From Candidatus Parepulonipiscium sp. PG-Nuni2H_MBin01 (GTDB lineage: Bacteria > Bacillota > Clostridia > Lachnospirales > Cellulosilyticaceae), in contig MDJM01000006.1 in assembly GCA_001994995.1 (NCBI GenBank), positions 34,153 through 98,152 of the forward strand: a stretch of DNA of 64,000 nucleotides, read 5' to 3'. The position numbers and the translations under genes are program-made. Below are positions 38,772 to 47,827 of this stretch, in pieces. Below the pieces are notes generated by a model. It saw only the letters and a list, made by a program, of their open reading frames with translations, ran no database searches and was not told the DNA's origin. Within the stretch, counting starts at the first letter, position 1. Each line of letters opens with the position of its first letter.

Positions 38772-39740
38772 ATGTGGCAATATATTGTTAGACGTATTTG
38801 TATAGGTGTAGTCGTTCTTATGGGCGTATCTATGATTATATACGGATTAATTAGAACCGCACCGGGTGATTACGTGTCTACACTAACAAGTAGTAACCCT
38901 GAAGTTACACAAGAAATGGTTGATAGGTTAAATGAGTTATACGGATTAAATGATAGTATACCAGAAGGTTACGCAAAATGGGCTGCTGGAGTATTTAGAG
39001 GAGATTTAGGGGACTCTTTTATTGAACAAAAACCAGTGGCAGAAGTACTTAGCAGTAAAATGTGGATTTCATTTTGGATGGCATTCCCAGCATATATTTT
39101 GCAAATTTTAATAGCGATACCACTTGGAATACTTTCAGCAACAAAGCAGTATAGCAAAATAGATTACGCAGTAACAACGATTGCATTAATGGGTATGAGT
39201 TTACCGAGTTTCTTCTTTGCAGCAATTTTACAAAGAATATTTGCACAAGGACTTGGATGGTTCCCTTTATCAGGTATGAAAACAGCACGTATGGATTATG
39301 AAGGATTTGCACTTATGTTAGATATGGCAAAACACCTTGTGTTACCAGTTATGGTTTTAACTGTTCTTGGTATTGGGGGACTTATGCGTTATTGCCGTAC
39401 TAATATGTTAGAAGTATTAAATGAAGATTATATTAGAACAGCTCGTGCAAAAGGGCTTAGCGAAAGTAAAGTAGTTTACAAACATGCATTTAGAAATACG
39501 TTAATACCTATAGTAACAATTTTAGGCGGAATGATTCCTGGACTATTCTCTGGTTCAATGATAACAGAGGGAATATTTGGAATTGACGGTATAGGTAATA
39601 CCGCATTAACAGCATTAAGAGGTGGAGATATCCCATACATAATGGGCTCAACTCTATTTATGGCAGCATTAACATTAGTAGGAACACTGGTATCTGACGT
39701 GCTTTACGGCGTTGTTGACCCACGTGTAAGACTGAAGTAA
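38772..39740 (+). CDS. oppB: oligopeptide-type ABC transporter permease OppB
   Basis: 322 residues, six transmembrane helices by hydropathy. Begins WQYIVRRICIGVVVLMGVSMIIYGL, the standard family start. The conserved cytoplasmic EAA loop is EDYIRTARAKGLSESKVVYKHAFRNTLIP, which docks to the ATPases. GSMITEGIFGIDGIGNTALTAL is the typical C-terminal motif. It pairs with OppC in the membrane. ATG preceded by AGAGGGAGAGG. Ends 13 bases before oppC. Confidence 0.94.
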   Translation: MWQYIVRRICIGVVVLMGVSMIIYGLIRTAPGDYVSTLTSSNPEVTQEMVDRLNELYGLNDSIPEGYAKWAAGVFRGDLGDSFIEQKPVAEVLSSKMWISFWMAFPAYILQILIAIPLGILSATKQYSKIDYAVTTIALMGMSLPSFFFAAILQRIFAQGLGWFPLSGMKTARMDYEGFALMLDMAKHLVLPVMVLTVLGIGGLMRYCRTNMLEVLNEDYIRTARAKGLSESKVVYKHAFRNTLIPIVTILGGMIPGLFSGSMITEGIFGIDGIGNTALTALRGGDIPYIMGSTLFMAALTLVGTLVSDVLYGVVDPRVRLK

Positions 39741-39753
39741 GGGGGGAGCAAAA

Positions 39754-40722
39754 ATGGCGAAGGATATAAATTTAGAAAAAGTTGTAACACCGGGGCAATT
39801 GGTAAGAAAGCGTTTTTTAAGAAATAAACTTGCGATAGTTGGGGTATTTATATTATTAGGAATGTTTTTGTTTTCGTTTGTAGGACCAGTCTTTTCACCT
39901 TATGGGGAATATACAATGTTTTACTTTACGGCAGAAGGTGAGGAGTTTAGTTCTGAGGATACAAAAGGGTATGACCCAGCAGGGTCTGGTGTAACAATTG
40001 CAAATAAACAATTTCCATCACGCACACACCTTTTAGGTACTGATAAAGATGGTAGAGATATATTTACAAGACTTATGTATGGCGGAAGAATTTCTCTTAC
40101 AATCGGATTTGTAGTAGTATTTTTCCAAATAACACTAGGAGTTACACTTGGCGGTATAGCCGGATATTTTGGAGGAAAGGTGGATAACCTTATAATGCGT
40201 CTAGTAGATGTAATATATTGTTTGCCAACACTTCCGATAATGTTAATAATAAGTTCATTACTAATAGCGTATAGCATACCACAAACACAAAAAATATACT
40301 GGCTGACATTAGTAATGGGTCTAATGGGTTGGGCGAGTGTAGCGCGACTTGTTAGAGGGCAGATTTTGAGTCTTAGAGAGCAAGAATTTATGGTAGCAAC
40401 AGAAGCAACAGGGATTCACCCAATCAAAAGAATTGTAAAACACCTTGTTCCAAACGTAATGCCACAATTAATAGTTGTAGCAACAATGGGTATGGGTAGC
40501 GTTATCCTTACAGAGGCGGCATATAGTTATTTAGGAATTGGAGTACCATTCCCATTTGCATCTTGGGGAAATATGGTTAACGTTGTTAGTGATACAATAA
40601 TCTTAAGAGAATACATTTTTATGTGGTTACCACCAGGACTTTGTATCTTAGTTACAGTGTTAGGATTTAACTTTGTTGGTGATGGCTTACGTGATGCGTT
40701 TGACCCTAAAATGAAAAGGTAG
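39754..40722 (+). CDS. oppC: oligopeptide-type ABC transporter permease OppC
   Basis: 322 residues. A cytoplasmic start (VTPGQLVRKRFLRNKLAIVGVFILLGMFLFSFVG, first helix about 28-48), the external loop ending FPSRTHLLGTDKDGRDIFTRLMYGGRISL, which is typical for OppC, then five more helices. EAA loop: QEFMVATEATGIHPIKRIVKHLVPN. C-terminal FVGDGLRDAFDPK is canonical. ATG follows AAGGGGGGAG. The oppD start lies just downstream (9 bases). Confidence 0.95.
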   Translation: MAKDINLEKVVTPGQLVRKRFLRNKLAIVGVFILLGMFLFSFVGPVFSPYGEYTMFYFTAEGEEFSSEDTKGYDPAGSGVTIANKQFPSRTHLLGTDKDGRDIFTRLMYGGRISLTIGFVVVFFQITLGVTLGGIAGYFGGKVDNLIMRLVDVIYCLPTLPIMLIISSLLIAYSIPQTQKIYWLTLVMGLMGWASVARLVRGQILSLREQEFMVATEATGIHPIKRIVKHLVPNVMPQLIVVATMGMGSVILTEAAYSYLGIGVPFPFASWGNMVNVVSDTIILREYIFMWLPPGLCILVTVLGFNFVGDGLRDAFDPKMKR

Positions 40723-40731
40723 GTGATAGAG

Positions 40732-41871
40732 ATGGCTAGAAAAACTGCAGAACAAAGAGAAGCTGTAAAAAAAATGAGAGAAATCGCTAAATCTAATAAA
40801 GCAGTTATGAAAAAGTATGAGACTGAGAAAAAACGTAAAAATGTTCCAGCCTCTGAATACCAAACTACAATGAAAAATCCAAATAACATTTTGGAGATAG
40901 ATAATCTACACACTTATTTTTATACTGATATGGGGATAGTTAGGTCAGTAAACGGCGTTAATATTGAAATTCCACAAGGTAAGACGGTCGCGCTAGTTGG
41001 AGAGTCTGGTTGCGGTAAATCTGTAACTAGTTTATCTATTATGAAATTAGTGCGCGGGCCGTCAGGCCAGATTACAAATGGGGAGATTAGATATAATAGA
41101 CCAGGCGGAGCGATTGACATTGTTAAGACTCCAATTAAAGAAATGCAAACTATTAGAGGTAATGAGATTTCAATGATATTCCAAGAGCCTATGACTAGCT
41201 TAAATCCAGTATTTAGAATTGGTGCTCAAATTGATGAGGCTATTAAGTTGCATAGACCGGATGTTAAAAAAGACGATGTTAAAAAACAAACTATTAAAAT
41301 GCTTGAATTAGTTGGTATAGCACGTGCTGAAGGCGTTTATTCATGTTTTCCACACGAGTTATCAGGAGGTATGCGCCAACGTGTTATGATTGCAATGTCA
41401 TTATGTTGTAATCCTAAAATGATAATAGCAGATGAGCCAACAACAGCACTTGATGTTACTATTCAGGCACAAGTATTAGAATTATTACGTGATTTAAAAG
41501 ATAAAATCGATGCTAGTATTTTGCTAATAACTCACGATTTAGGAGTTGTGGCTGAGATGGCAGACTATGTAGTAGTAATGTATGCTGGTAGAATAGTTGA
41601 GCAAGGAACTTCTCATGAAGTATTTTTAAATCCGAAACATCCTTATACAATAGGGTTGATTAAGAGTAAACCGGTTGTGAATCAAGTTGTGGATAGATTG
41701 TATTCTATTCCAGGTTCTGTACCAAATCCAGTGCACTTACCAAATCATTGTTATTTTAAAGACCGTTGTGATAAGGCTGATGGGCGTTGTAACTCAGGAA
41801 TTCCAGAGCTTAGAAATATTGACGATGAGCATAAAGTGGCATGTCATTTATATAAGGAGGGGAATAAGTAA
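40732..41871 (+). CDS. oppD: oligopeptide-type ABC transporter ATPase OppD, N-terminally extended
   Basis: 379 residues from ATG 40732 (a GTG at 40723 falls in the ribosome site AGGTGATAG). Walker [13 protein letters not shown]-loop [10 protein letters not shown], signature [15 protein letters not shown], Walker [16 protein letters not shown]-loop ITHDLG, and a C-terminal cysteine cluster ([14 protein letters not shown]) that binds an Fe-S cluster in some homologs. The oddity is the N-terminus: about 55 Lys/Glu/Arg-rich, probably helical residues precede the usual start [11 protein letters not shown]. Confidence 0.94.
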   Translation: MARKTAEQREAVKKMREIAKSNKAVMKKYETEKKRKNVPASEYQTTMKNPNNILEIDNLHTYFYTDMGIVRSVNGVNIEIPQGKTVALVGESGCGKSVTSLSIMKLVRGPSGQITNGEIRYNRPGGAIDIVKTPIKEMQTIRGNEISMIFQEPMTSLNPVFRIGAQIDEAIKLHRPDVKKDDVKKQTIKMLELVGIARAEGVYSCFPHELSGGMRQRVMIAMSLCCNPKMIIADEPTTALDVTIQAQVLELLRDLKDKIDASILLITHDLGVVAEMADYVVVMYAGRIVEQGTSHEVFLNPKHPYTIGLIKSKPVVNQVVDRLYSIPGSVPNPVHLPNHCYFKDRCDKADGRCNSGIPELRNIDDEHKVACHLYKEGNK

Positions 41872-42845
41872 TGAGCGAGGCGATTTTAAAAGTTGATAAT
41901 TTAAAAAAGTATTTCCCGATTAAAGGTGGATTATTACAAAAGGTAGTAGGTCATGTAAAAGCTGTAGATGGTATTTCGTTTGAAGTAAAGCCGGGTTCTA
42001 CATTTGGGTTAGTAGGAGAATCAGGATGCGGAAAGACTACAGTTGGTCGTACGTTGCTAAGATTGCATGAGAATAACGGCGGTAGTGTTATATTTGATAA
42101 TAAAGACATTTTCAAATTAAATTCTAAAGAGCTGCGTAACATTCGTCCTGAAATACAGTTAATATTCCAAGACCCGTATAGTTCGTTAAGTCCAAAAATG
42201 CCGGTTGGAGAAATAATAGGAGAAGCAGTGCGCGAGCATAAGTTAGTGCCAGAAGCAGAGCTTAGAGGATATGTTATGCAAGTTATGAGAGAATGCGGTT
42301 TACAAGACCATCATATAGATAGATATCCGCATGAGTTCTCAGGTGGACAAAGACAACGTATATGTATAGCGCGTGCAATAGCGTTAAAACCAAAGGTTGT
42401 AGTATGTGATGAGCCAGTATCAGCGCTAGATGTTTCTATCCAAGCGCAAGTAATTAACTTATTAATGGATTTACAAAAAGATAGAAACATAAGTTATGTA
42501 TTTATATCACATGACTTAAGCGTAGTAGAGCATATATCGGATGAAGTTGGAGTAATGTATCTTGGGAATTTGGTAGAGAAAGCACCGAAGACAGAAATAT
42601 TTAAAAATCCAATGCATCCATATACAAAAGCATTATTTAGTGCTATACCAACACCAGACCCGACAGTAAAAATGAATAGGATTGTGTTACAAGGTGATAT
42701 TCCATCGCCAGCAAATCCGCCATCGGGCTGTAAGTTTCACACAAGATGCAGAGAGTGCATGGAAGTTTGCAAAACAACTGCTCCACAATACAAAAATCAT
42801 GGTAATGATCACTTTGTAGCTTGCCATTTATATGATAAAAAATAA
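41871..42845 (+). CDS. oppF: oligopeptide-type ABC transporter ATPase OppF
   Basis: 324 residues, standard length. Walker A GESGCGKTTVGRTLL, Q-loop FQDPYSSLSPKM, signature FSGGQRQRICIARAI, Walker B VVVCDEPVSALDVS, H-loop FISHDLSVVEH, and the C-terminal FHTRCRECMEVC cysteine motif. Start and oppD stop share one base (TAATG), so translation is coupled. It forms the ATPase heterodimer with OppD. A small membrane-protein gene follows 49 bases later. Confidence 0.95.
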   Translation: MSEAILKVDNLKKYFPIKGGLLQKVVGHVKAVDGISFEVKPGSTFGLVGESGCGKTTVGRTLLRLHENNGGSVIFDNKDIFKLNSKELRNIRPEIQLIFQDPYSSLSPKMPVGEIIGEAVREHKLVPEAELRGYVMQVMRECGLQDHHIDRYPHEFSGGQRQRICIARAIALKPKVVVCDEPVSALDVSIQAQVINLLMDLQKDRNISYVFISHDLSVVEHISDEVGVMYLGNLVEKAPKTEIFKNPMHPYTKALFSAIPTPDPTVKMNRIVLQGDIPSPANPPSGCKFHTRCRECMEVCKTTAPQYKNHGNDHFVACHLYDKK

Positions 42846-42894
42846 TTTAGTGAGAATATAACTTTAAATAACTATTATATAGGAGGCTTTTATT

Positions 42895-43068
42895 ATGAAA
42901 CGAAATAAAGAAAATGTACCAAATAACGAATTGATGGAACTGGATTTAACTTGGAAAGAAAAGCGTGCTATGATACTTGCAGCGTACTCAGTAGTTTTAC
43001 CTATAGCCATGACATTCTTTGTAGTATACTTTTTCGCCTTTTTACTATTAGATTATTTTTGGTTATAA
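42895..43068 (+). CDS. 57-residue single-span membrane protein at the end of the opp operon
   Basis: Too short for most gene callers. ATG 42895 is preceded by a perfect AGGAGG at good distance, and the frame runs 57 codons to TAA. The N-terminal 28 residues are hydrophilic and charged; residues about 29-55 are a hydrophobic helix rich in Val, Phe and Ala, ending LLDYFWL. I do not recognise a family. It lies between oppF and the operon terminator, so it is probably cotranscribed and could assist or regulate the transporter. Position and ribosome site make translation likely; function is unknown. Confidence 0.65.
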   Translation: MKRNKENVPNNELMELDLTWKEKRAMILAAYSVVLPIAMTFFVVYFFAFLLLDYFWL

Positions 43069-43075
43069 AATGCTT

Positions 43076-43105
43076 GCCCTGCAATGGTATTGTAGGGCAT
43101 TTTTT
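43076..43105 (+). terminator. terminator of the opp operon
   Basis: GCCCTGCAAT (43076-43085) pairs with ATTGTAGGGC (43089-43098), one wobble, GGT loop, followed by TTTTTT. Confidence 0.85.
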
Positions 43106-43262
43106 CTATGGAAAATTTTGATAGGGTATAATTTCAAAGAATGTTAAGTAGTTATATGAAGAAACTATTTTTATAAAAAACTATATAGAGAGAAATTAAG
43201 GGTCTGTTATGGGGCACCTCCCAATGTTAACAGGGCTGAAATTTAAAAAAGGGGATATGATA

Positions 43263-44543
43263 ATGAAGAAAAAATTTTTAGCGATTTTATTAGCACTTTC
43301 AATAACAACACCTATTTTGGCAGCAGACTACACTCATAGTTATAATCAAGATGGCAGAGGAGATGCACCAATATATACAATTAGTGATGTTGTGGAAATC
43401 CACAATGGGACAACTAAGTGGGAACGAGATGGAGAAGTGTACGATTTAACTACACTTACAGTAGCTCCAGGTTCCACAGTAGATTTAGAAGGAATGTATT
43501 TAATACAATGTGTGCCAGTTACTTTAAATTCTCGCGGAGTTTTTGAAGATAGCACATCTACCATAAATGACCTTATAACAGCTGGCTCAGTTGGATATTA
43601 CGCAACTGACAATAGCGAAGAATACTTTAAAGAAGCTGCTTCTTTATATCCATATGAGCATTACCCAGATTGGAGTTACGAAAAATATAAATCAGAAGTT
43701 ATTGCATTAGGAGCTGCGATGGGAGATGTAACTTTATTAGATGGAAGTTACCTTTCTTTATTGCAACCAGGAGAATATAGATTGCATATACAAAATAAAT
43801 ATTCTTCTAACTACTTAGGTGGAAACTCATTATTTTTATATGTTGTTGACCCAGCAGTTGAAGAACCAGTTGTAGTAGAACCTGCTGTAGAAGAAACTGA
43901 CTTTGATATGATAGATATATCTATTCCAAGTGAAGTGTATGAGCCAGATATTTATGCACCAGAAACTTACCCACAAGCTTATGAGCCAGATGTTTATGTA
44001 CCAGAAGTTTATACGCCTGAAGTTTATGTGCCAGAAGTTTATACACCTGAAGTTTATACTCCGGAAGTTTATACACCAGAAGTTTATGTACCAGAAGTTT
44101 ATACTCCAGAAGTTTATGCGCCAGAAGCTACTTATGTTGACTACACTCCTGTTTTTGCAGATATGTATATCCACGTAAATAGTTTAATAAAAACTATACC
44201 AGTTTGCGCAATTGATGGTTATAACTATTTATCTATACGAGATTTTTCTAATTTATTAAATACAACAACTAAAGGATTTAGCGTTAACTGGAACAATGGA
44301 TTAGTTCTAGAATCATATAATCCACATAGTCCTAAAGCGATAACACACACGTTCCAATCAGCGACGGAAGTTAGTGACCCATTATTGCAGTTAACTAACG
44401 TTACTAAAGATAAGCAAGTATACACTATGGAAACGTATGTACTTGATGGCATAATGCATTTTAGATTAGAAGATTTATCAACGTTATTTGGAGTTAAATT
44501 AACATGGGATGATATTAAAGGTACTACTATAATCTCTCATTAA
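43263..44543 (+). CDS. secreted protein with PEVY pentapeptide repeats and copper-amine-oxidase-like stalk domain
   Basis: 426 residues from ATG 43263, preceded by AAAAAGGGG; the frame is open further up but without a ribosome site. Signal peptide KKKFLAILLALSITTPILAA. Residues about 20-200 are an unrecognised extracellular region. Residues about 220-300 contain roughly ten pentapeptides of the form (T/V/A)PEVY. The C-terminal 125 residues match a copper amine oxidase N-terminal-like (stalk) domain: YLSIRDFSNLLN, FSVNWNNGLVLE, FRLEDLSTLFGVKLTWD. No LPXTG or membrane anchor, so it is released or wall-associated. A TATAAT at 43127-43132 is a possible -10. Confidence 0.8.
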   Translation: MKKKFLAILLALSITTPILAADYTHSYNQDGRGDAPIYTISDVVEIHNGTTKWERDGEVYDLTTLTVAPGSTVDLEGMYLIQCVPVTLNSRGVFEDSTSTINDLITAGSVGYYATDNSEEYFKEAASLYPYEHYPDWSYEKYKSEVIALGAAMGDVTLLDGSYLSLLQPGEYRLHIQNKYSSNYLGGNSLFLYVVDPAVEEPVVVEPAVEETDFDMIDISIPSEVYEPDIYAPETYPQAYEPDVYVPEVYTPEVYVPEVYTPEVYTPEVYTPEVYVPEVYTPEVYAPEATYVDYTPVFADMYIHVNSLIKTIPVCAIDGYNYLSIRDFSNLLNTTTKGFSVNWNNGLVLESYNPHSPKAITHTFQSATEVSDPLLQLTNVTKDKQVYTMETYVLDGIMHFRLEDLSTLFGVKLTWDDIKGTTIISH

Positions 44544-44557
44544 ATCAAATCAAAGCT

Positions 44558-44585
44558 AAAAGGAGCGTCTGGATGCTCCTTTTTT
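44558..44585 (+). terminator. terminator of the stalk-protein gene
   Basis: AAAAGGAGCGT pairs with ATGCTCCTTTT (one wobble) with a short loop and a T-run. Confidence 0.8.
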
Positions 44586-44645
44586 AGTTGCATTAAATAA
44601 AAACACAATTAATACCGCCGTAACTACAAGGAAGTCCAAAAATTA

Positions 44646-44674
44646 TTGACACTAATATAAAAATATGGTAAAAT
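44646..44674 (+). promoter_or_regulatory. strong sigma-A promoter of the pyr operon
   Basis: TTGACA (44646-44651), 17-bp spacer, TAAAAT (44669-44674) with an extended TGG before it. The leader of about 30 bases has no PyrR attenuator. Confidence 0.8.
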
Positions 44675-44714
44675 TAAGTAAACAACTGGGATATGCCCTA
44701 AAGGAGCGATGCAA

Positions 44715-45659
44715 TTGTTACGGAATAAAGATTTGTTAGGGATTAAGGATTTAGAAGTAAGTGAAATTATGTCTATTATAAACTTAGCTAGGTTAATGAA
44801 GCAAAGGATTAATAATAAATCACTTAGACAACAAAATTTAAAAAATGAAACGTTAATTACTCTATTTTATGAAAATAGCACAAGAACGAAAGTTTCATTT
44901 AATATGGCGGCATGGTATCAAGGTATGAATGTTACAGATTTAGAGGTTGCAACTAGCAGTATGCAAAAAGGGGAATCGCTAATAGATACAGCAATCACAT
45001 TAGATAGAATGGGAATTGACTACATGGCAATACGCCATGAGAAAACTGGCGCGCCTCATCTTATTGCAAAACATGTGGCCGCTTCAATTATTAACGCTGG
45101 AGATGGAGCGAATGAGCATCCTACACAATCTTTGCTAGACTTATATACAATGTATGAAAAAAAGGGTAGCTTTGAAGATTTAAATGTTACTATAATTGGA
45201 GACATTAACCATAGCAGAGTTGCGCGCTCTAACGTTATTGGGTTAAAAAAGCTTGGAGCAAATGTTACACTAGCAGGAGCTGGAACTTTGTTAACTACAG
45301 GAATGGAAGCTTTAGGTGCTAGAGTTTGTTTTGATGTAGCCGAAGCTGTTAGCGGAGCTGATGTTGTTATGGGTTTACGAATTCAGATGGAACGACAAAA
45401 CAGTGGTTCGTTTCCGGACCTACGTGAATATAGCCAAATCTATGGTATTAACGAAGAAATTTTTAGCAAAGCTGCTAAAGATGCAATTTTAATGCATCCA
45501 GCACCAGTAAATCGTGGTGTGGAACTTACTCCAGAATTGTGTGATAGCAATATTAGCGCTATTGATGAGCAAGTTACTAATGGCGTTGCAGTTAGAATGG
45601 CTATATTAACCTTGCTTCATGATAGAAACAAAAGCGTTTTAAAATCCAGCAGACGTTAG
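44715..45659 (+). CDS. pyrB: aspartate carbamoyltransferase, catalytic subunit
   Basis: 314 residues from TTG 44715. AGGAG at 44702-44706 is 8 bases from this TTG but only 2 from the in-frame ATG at 44709, so the TTG is favoured; the ATG form would add two residues. Carbamoyl-phosphate site FYENSTRTKVSFN, aspartate-loop motifs SSMQKGESLIDT, HPTQSLLDLYT, and HPAPVNRGVEL. Catalyses the first committed pyrimidine step. pyrI, encoding the regulatory chain, is absent next to it, suggesting an unregulated trimer. Confidence 0.95.
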   Translation: MLRNKDLLGIKDLEVSEIMSIINLARLMKQRINNKSLRQQNLKNETLITLFYENSTRTKVSFNMAAWYQGMNVTDLEVATSSMQKGESLIDTAITLDRMGIDYMAIRHEKTGAPHLIAKHVAASIINAGDGANEHPTQSLLDLYTMYEKKGSFEDLNVTIIGDINHSRVARSNVIGLKKLGANVTLAGAGTLLTTGMEALGARVCFDVAEAVSGADVVMGLRIQMERQNSGSFPDLREYSQIYGINEEIFSKAAKDAILMHPAPVNRGVELTPELCDSNISAIDEQVTNGVAVRMAILTLLHDRNKSVLKSSRR

Positions 45660-45683
45660 TTTATATTATGGGATTTTCTTAAT

Positions 45684-45719
45684 GATAAAAACAAAAGCGA
45701 ATTAGCCGTTTTGTTTATC
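45684..45719 (+). repeat. pyrB-pyrC intergenic hairpin
   Basis: GATAAAAACAAAAGCG pairs with CGTTTTGTTTATC with two bulges, followed by TTATT. Weak terminator or processing site within the operon. Confidence 0.45.
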
Positions 45720-45774
45720 TTATTATTGTATTGGTTATACTCTAAAAAAATTTTTTAAATATTGGAGGCTCGAA

Positions 45775-47043
45775 ATGATACGGATTACAAATGGATTAGT
45801 TATAAATCCAGCTACAAATTTGGAAGAAGTTACTGATGTTTGGGTACAAGGGGAAAAAGTAGTTCATATAGGTCCAGGAAATTATCCATCGCGCCAAGTG
45901 ATTAACGCTAGCGGCAAATGGGTTATTCCTGGCATTGTTGATATGCATGTGCATCTTCGTGAACCGGGCTTTGAACACAAAGAAACTATTGCTACCGGTT
46001 GTCTTGCAGCGGCTCGTGGAGGTATAACAACTATGTGTTGTATGCCAAATACTAATCCGGTTATCGACAATGAATGTATTGTTGAATTTATAAACTCTAT
46101 GGCCAAACGTGCTAATGGAGTTAATGTTATCCCTGTTGGCGCTATCACCAAAGGTTTAGTAGGCGATGAACTTGCTAACATTGGGAAAATGAAAGAGTTC
46201 GGCATCTGCGGTATTAGCGAAGATGGCAAAACTGTTATGGATTCCGCTCTTATGCAAAAAGCTATGCTATATGCTAAAGGTCTCGGTTTACCTGTATTCT
46301 CTCATGCCGAAGATATGACTCTTATTGGCGGGGCTATGAACGCTGGCGAGAATGCTCTTAAGTTTGGCATTAAAGGCTTGCCTAGAGCTGCTGAAGAAAT
46401 CATCATTGCTCGCGATATGATTTTAGCAAAATATACAGGCTGTCACCTTCACATCTGCCATGTTAGCTCTCGCGGTGGTGTAGAACTAATCGAATTTGGC
46501 AAAAGTTTAGGAATTTCAATAACAGCAGAAACTGCTCCTCACTATTTCACTCTAGATGATAGCGTGCTTGAGGATTACGATGCTAATAAGAAAATGAACC
46601 CTCCTCTTAGAACTGCTGACGATGTAATCGCAATTAAAGAAGCTTTACAAAAAGGAATTATCGATGCTATTGCAACCGACCATGCGCCACATCATTATGA
46701 TGAAAAAGATCAACCTATTGAAGATGCGCCATTTGGTATTATCGGCTTAGAAACTAGCTTTGCACTAAGTTATACTCATCTATTTAAAACCGGCATATTA
46801 ACTGCTATGCAACTAGTGGATAAAATGAGCACTACACCAGCCAAAATTTTAGGCATTGATAAAGGTAGTATTGCAGAAGGTAAAATAGCTGATTTAACTA
46901 TAATTGATGTTGACAAACAATATGAAATTAATAGTAACGACTTTGTATCTAAAGCAAGAAATACACCATTTAACGGTATGCAAGTTAATGGTGAAGTTTG
47001 TTATACGTTTGTAAAGGGTAATATTGTTTATAAAAATGACTAA
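45775..47043 (+). CDS. pyrC: dihydroorotase, class I
   Basis: 422 residues, amidohydrolase fold. Metal site GIVDMHVHLREPGFEHKET, then GGITTMCCMPNTNPV, HAEDMTLI, HLHICHVSSRGGVELI, ETAPHYFTL and the catalytic Asp in AIATDHAPHHYDEK. These match class I dihydroorotases. It cyclises carbamoyl aspartate to dihydroorotate. ATG preceded by TTGGAGG. Spaced 19 bases from pyrK. Confidence 0.95.
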   Translation: MIRITNGLVINPATNLEEVTDVWVQGEKVVHIGPGNYPSRQVINASGKWVIPGIVDMHVHLREPGFEHKETIATGCLAAARGGITTMCCMPNTNPVIDNECIVEFINSMAKRANGVNVIPVGAITKGLVGDELANIGKMKEFGICGISEDGKTVMDSALMQKAMLYAKGLGLPVFSHAEDMTLIGGAMNAGENALKFGIKGLPRAAEEIIIARDMILAKYTGCHLHICHVSSRGGVELIEFGKSLGISITAETAPHYFTLDDSVLEDYDANKKMNPPLRTADDVIAIKEALQKGIIDAIATDHAPHHYDEKDQPIEDAPFGIIGLETSFALSYTHLFKTGILTAMQLVDKMSTTPAKILGIDKGSIAEGKIADLTIIDVDKQYEINSNDFVSKARNTPFNGMQVNGEVCYTFVKGNIVYKND

Positions 47044-47061
47044 GATTAGGAGGCTTATGTA

Positions 47062-47808
47062 GTGGAGGGTATTGTCAAATTAAATAATCGCATAGGAAGT
47101 AAGATTTATAGTATGGAAATTGAGCAACCAGAGATTGCAAATCTGGCGAGAATTGGAACGTTCATTAACCTTTATCCAAAAACCGCAAGTTTACTATTGC
47201 CTCGTCCATTTGGTATTAGCGAAATTAGCAAAACTTCAATTACGATTGTATATGAAGTGGTGGGAAAAGGGACATTGGAATTTTCAGGTTATAAACCTGG
47301 TGACATTGTAAAAATGAGCCGTCCATTAGGAAACGGCTTTACACCTTGTTATGATAACGCTACTCATGTGTTAGTTAGTGGTGGCATCGGTATTGCACCT
47401 TTAGTAGAACTAGCTAAGCATCTGCCTGGTAAAGTCATAGCGGTAATGGGATTTAAAGATAAAAGTTTTTTAGTGGGCAAAATGCAGAGCATTGGAGCTA
47501 CTACGTATGTAGCAAGTGATAGTGGTAGCGAAGGATTTAAAGGCAATGTAGTGGAGCTATTAAAGAAAGAGAATATTATTGGAGATTACTATTACGGTTG
47601 CGGTCCCAAACCTATGCTAAAAGCTGTATCGGAATACTGCGAACAAATTAATAGACCAATTCAAGTTTCTATGGAAGGTCGTATGGGATGTGGATATGGA
47701 GCTTGTGTAGGATGTGCATGTAAAGTTAAAACTGCAGATGGTTATACAAATAAGAAGATATGCAGTGACGGTCCAGTATTTTTAGGAAGCGAAATTTTTT
47801 GGGAATGA
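47062..47808 (+). CDS. pyrK: dihydroorotate dehydrogenase electron-transfer subunit
   Basis: 248 residues from GTG 47062, the only good start after TAGGAGG (an upstream ATG is followed by a stop). FAD domain (RPFGISEIS), NAD domain (VLVSGGIGIAPLVELAK, YYGCGPKPMLKAV), and the 2Fe-2S site MGCGYGACVGCACKVK...KKICSDGPVF. With PyrD it forms the NAD-linked 1B enzyme usual in Clostridia. Nineteen bases before pyrD. Confidence 0.95.
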   Translation: MEGIVKLNNRIGSKIYSMEIEQPEIANLARIGTFINLYPKTASLLLPRPFGISEISKTSITIVYEVVGKGTLEFSGYKPGDIVKMSRPLGNGFTPCYDNATHVLVSGGIGIAPLVELAKHLPGKVIAVMGFKDKSFLVGKMQSIGATTYVASDSGSEGFKGNVVELLKKENIIGDYYYGCGPKPMLKAVSEYCEQINRPIQVSMEGRMGCGYGACVGCACKVKTADGYTNKKICSDGPVFLGSEIFWE

Positions 47809-47827
47809 TAATTGAGGTGATTTAGGA

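Noticed and set aside
42895..43068. Treating the post-oppF stretch as non-coding
   Set aside because: The perfect AGGAGG, intact 57-codon frame and clear membrane helix argue for a gene.
43920..44130. Possible CRISPR array
   Set aside because: The 15-bp units are contiguous in-frame codons with no spacers, and no cas genes are present.
43836..44174. Repetitive antisense frame with INFW-like units opposite the stalk-protein gene
   Set aside because: It only mirrors the 15-bp PEVY-encoding repeats; no start signals.
44675..44714. PyrR-binding attenuator before pyrB
   Set aside because: Only about 30 bases of leader, no terminator/antiterminator pair.
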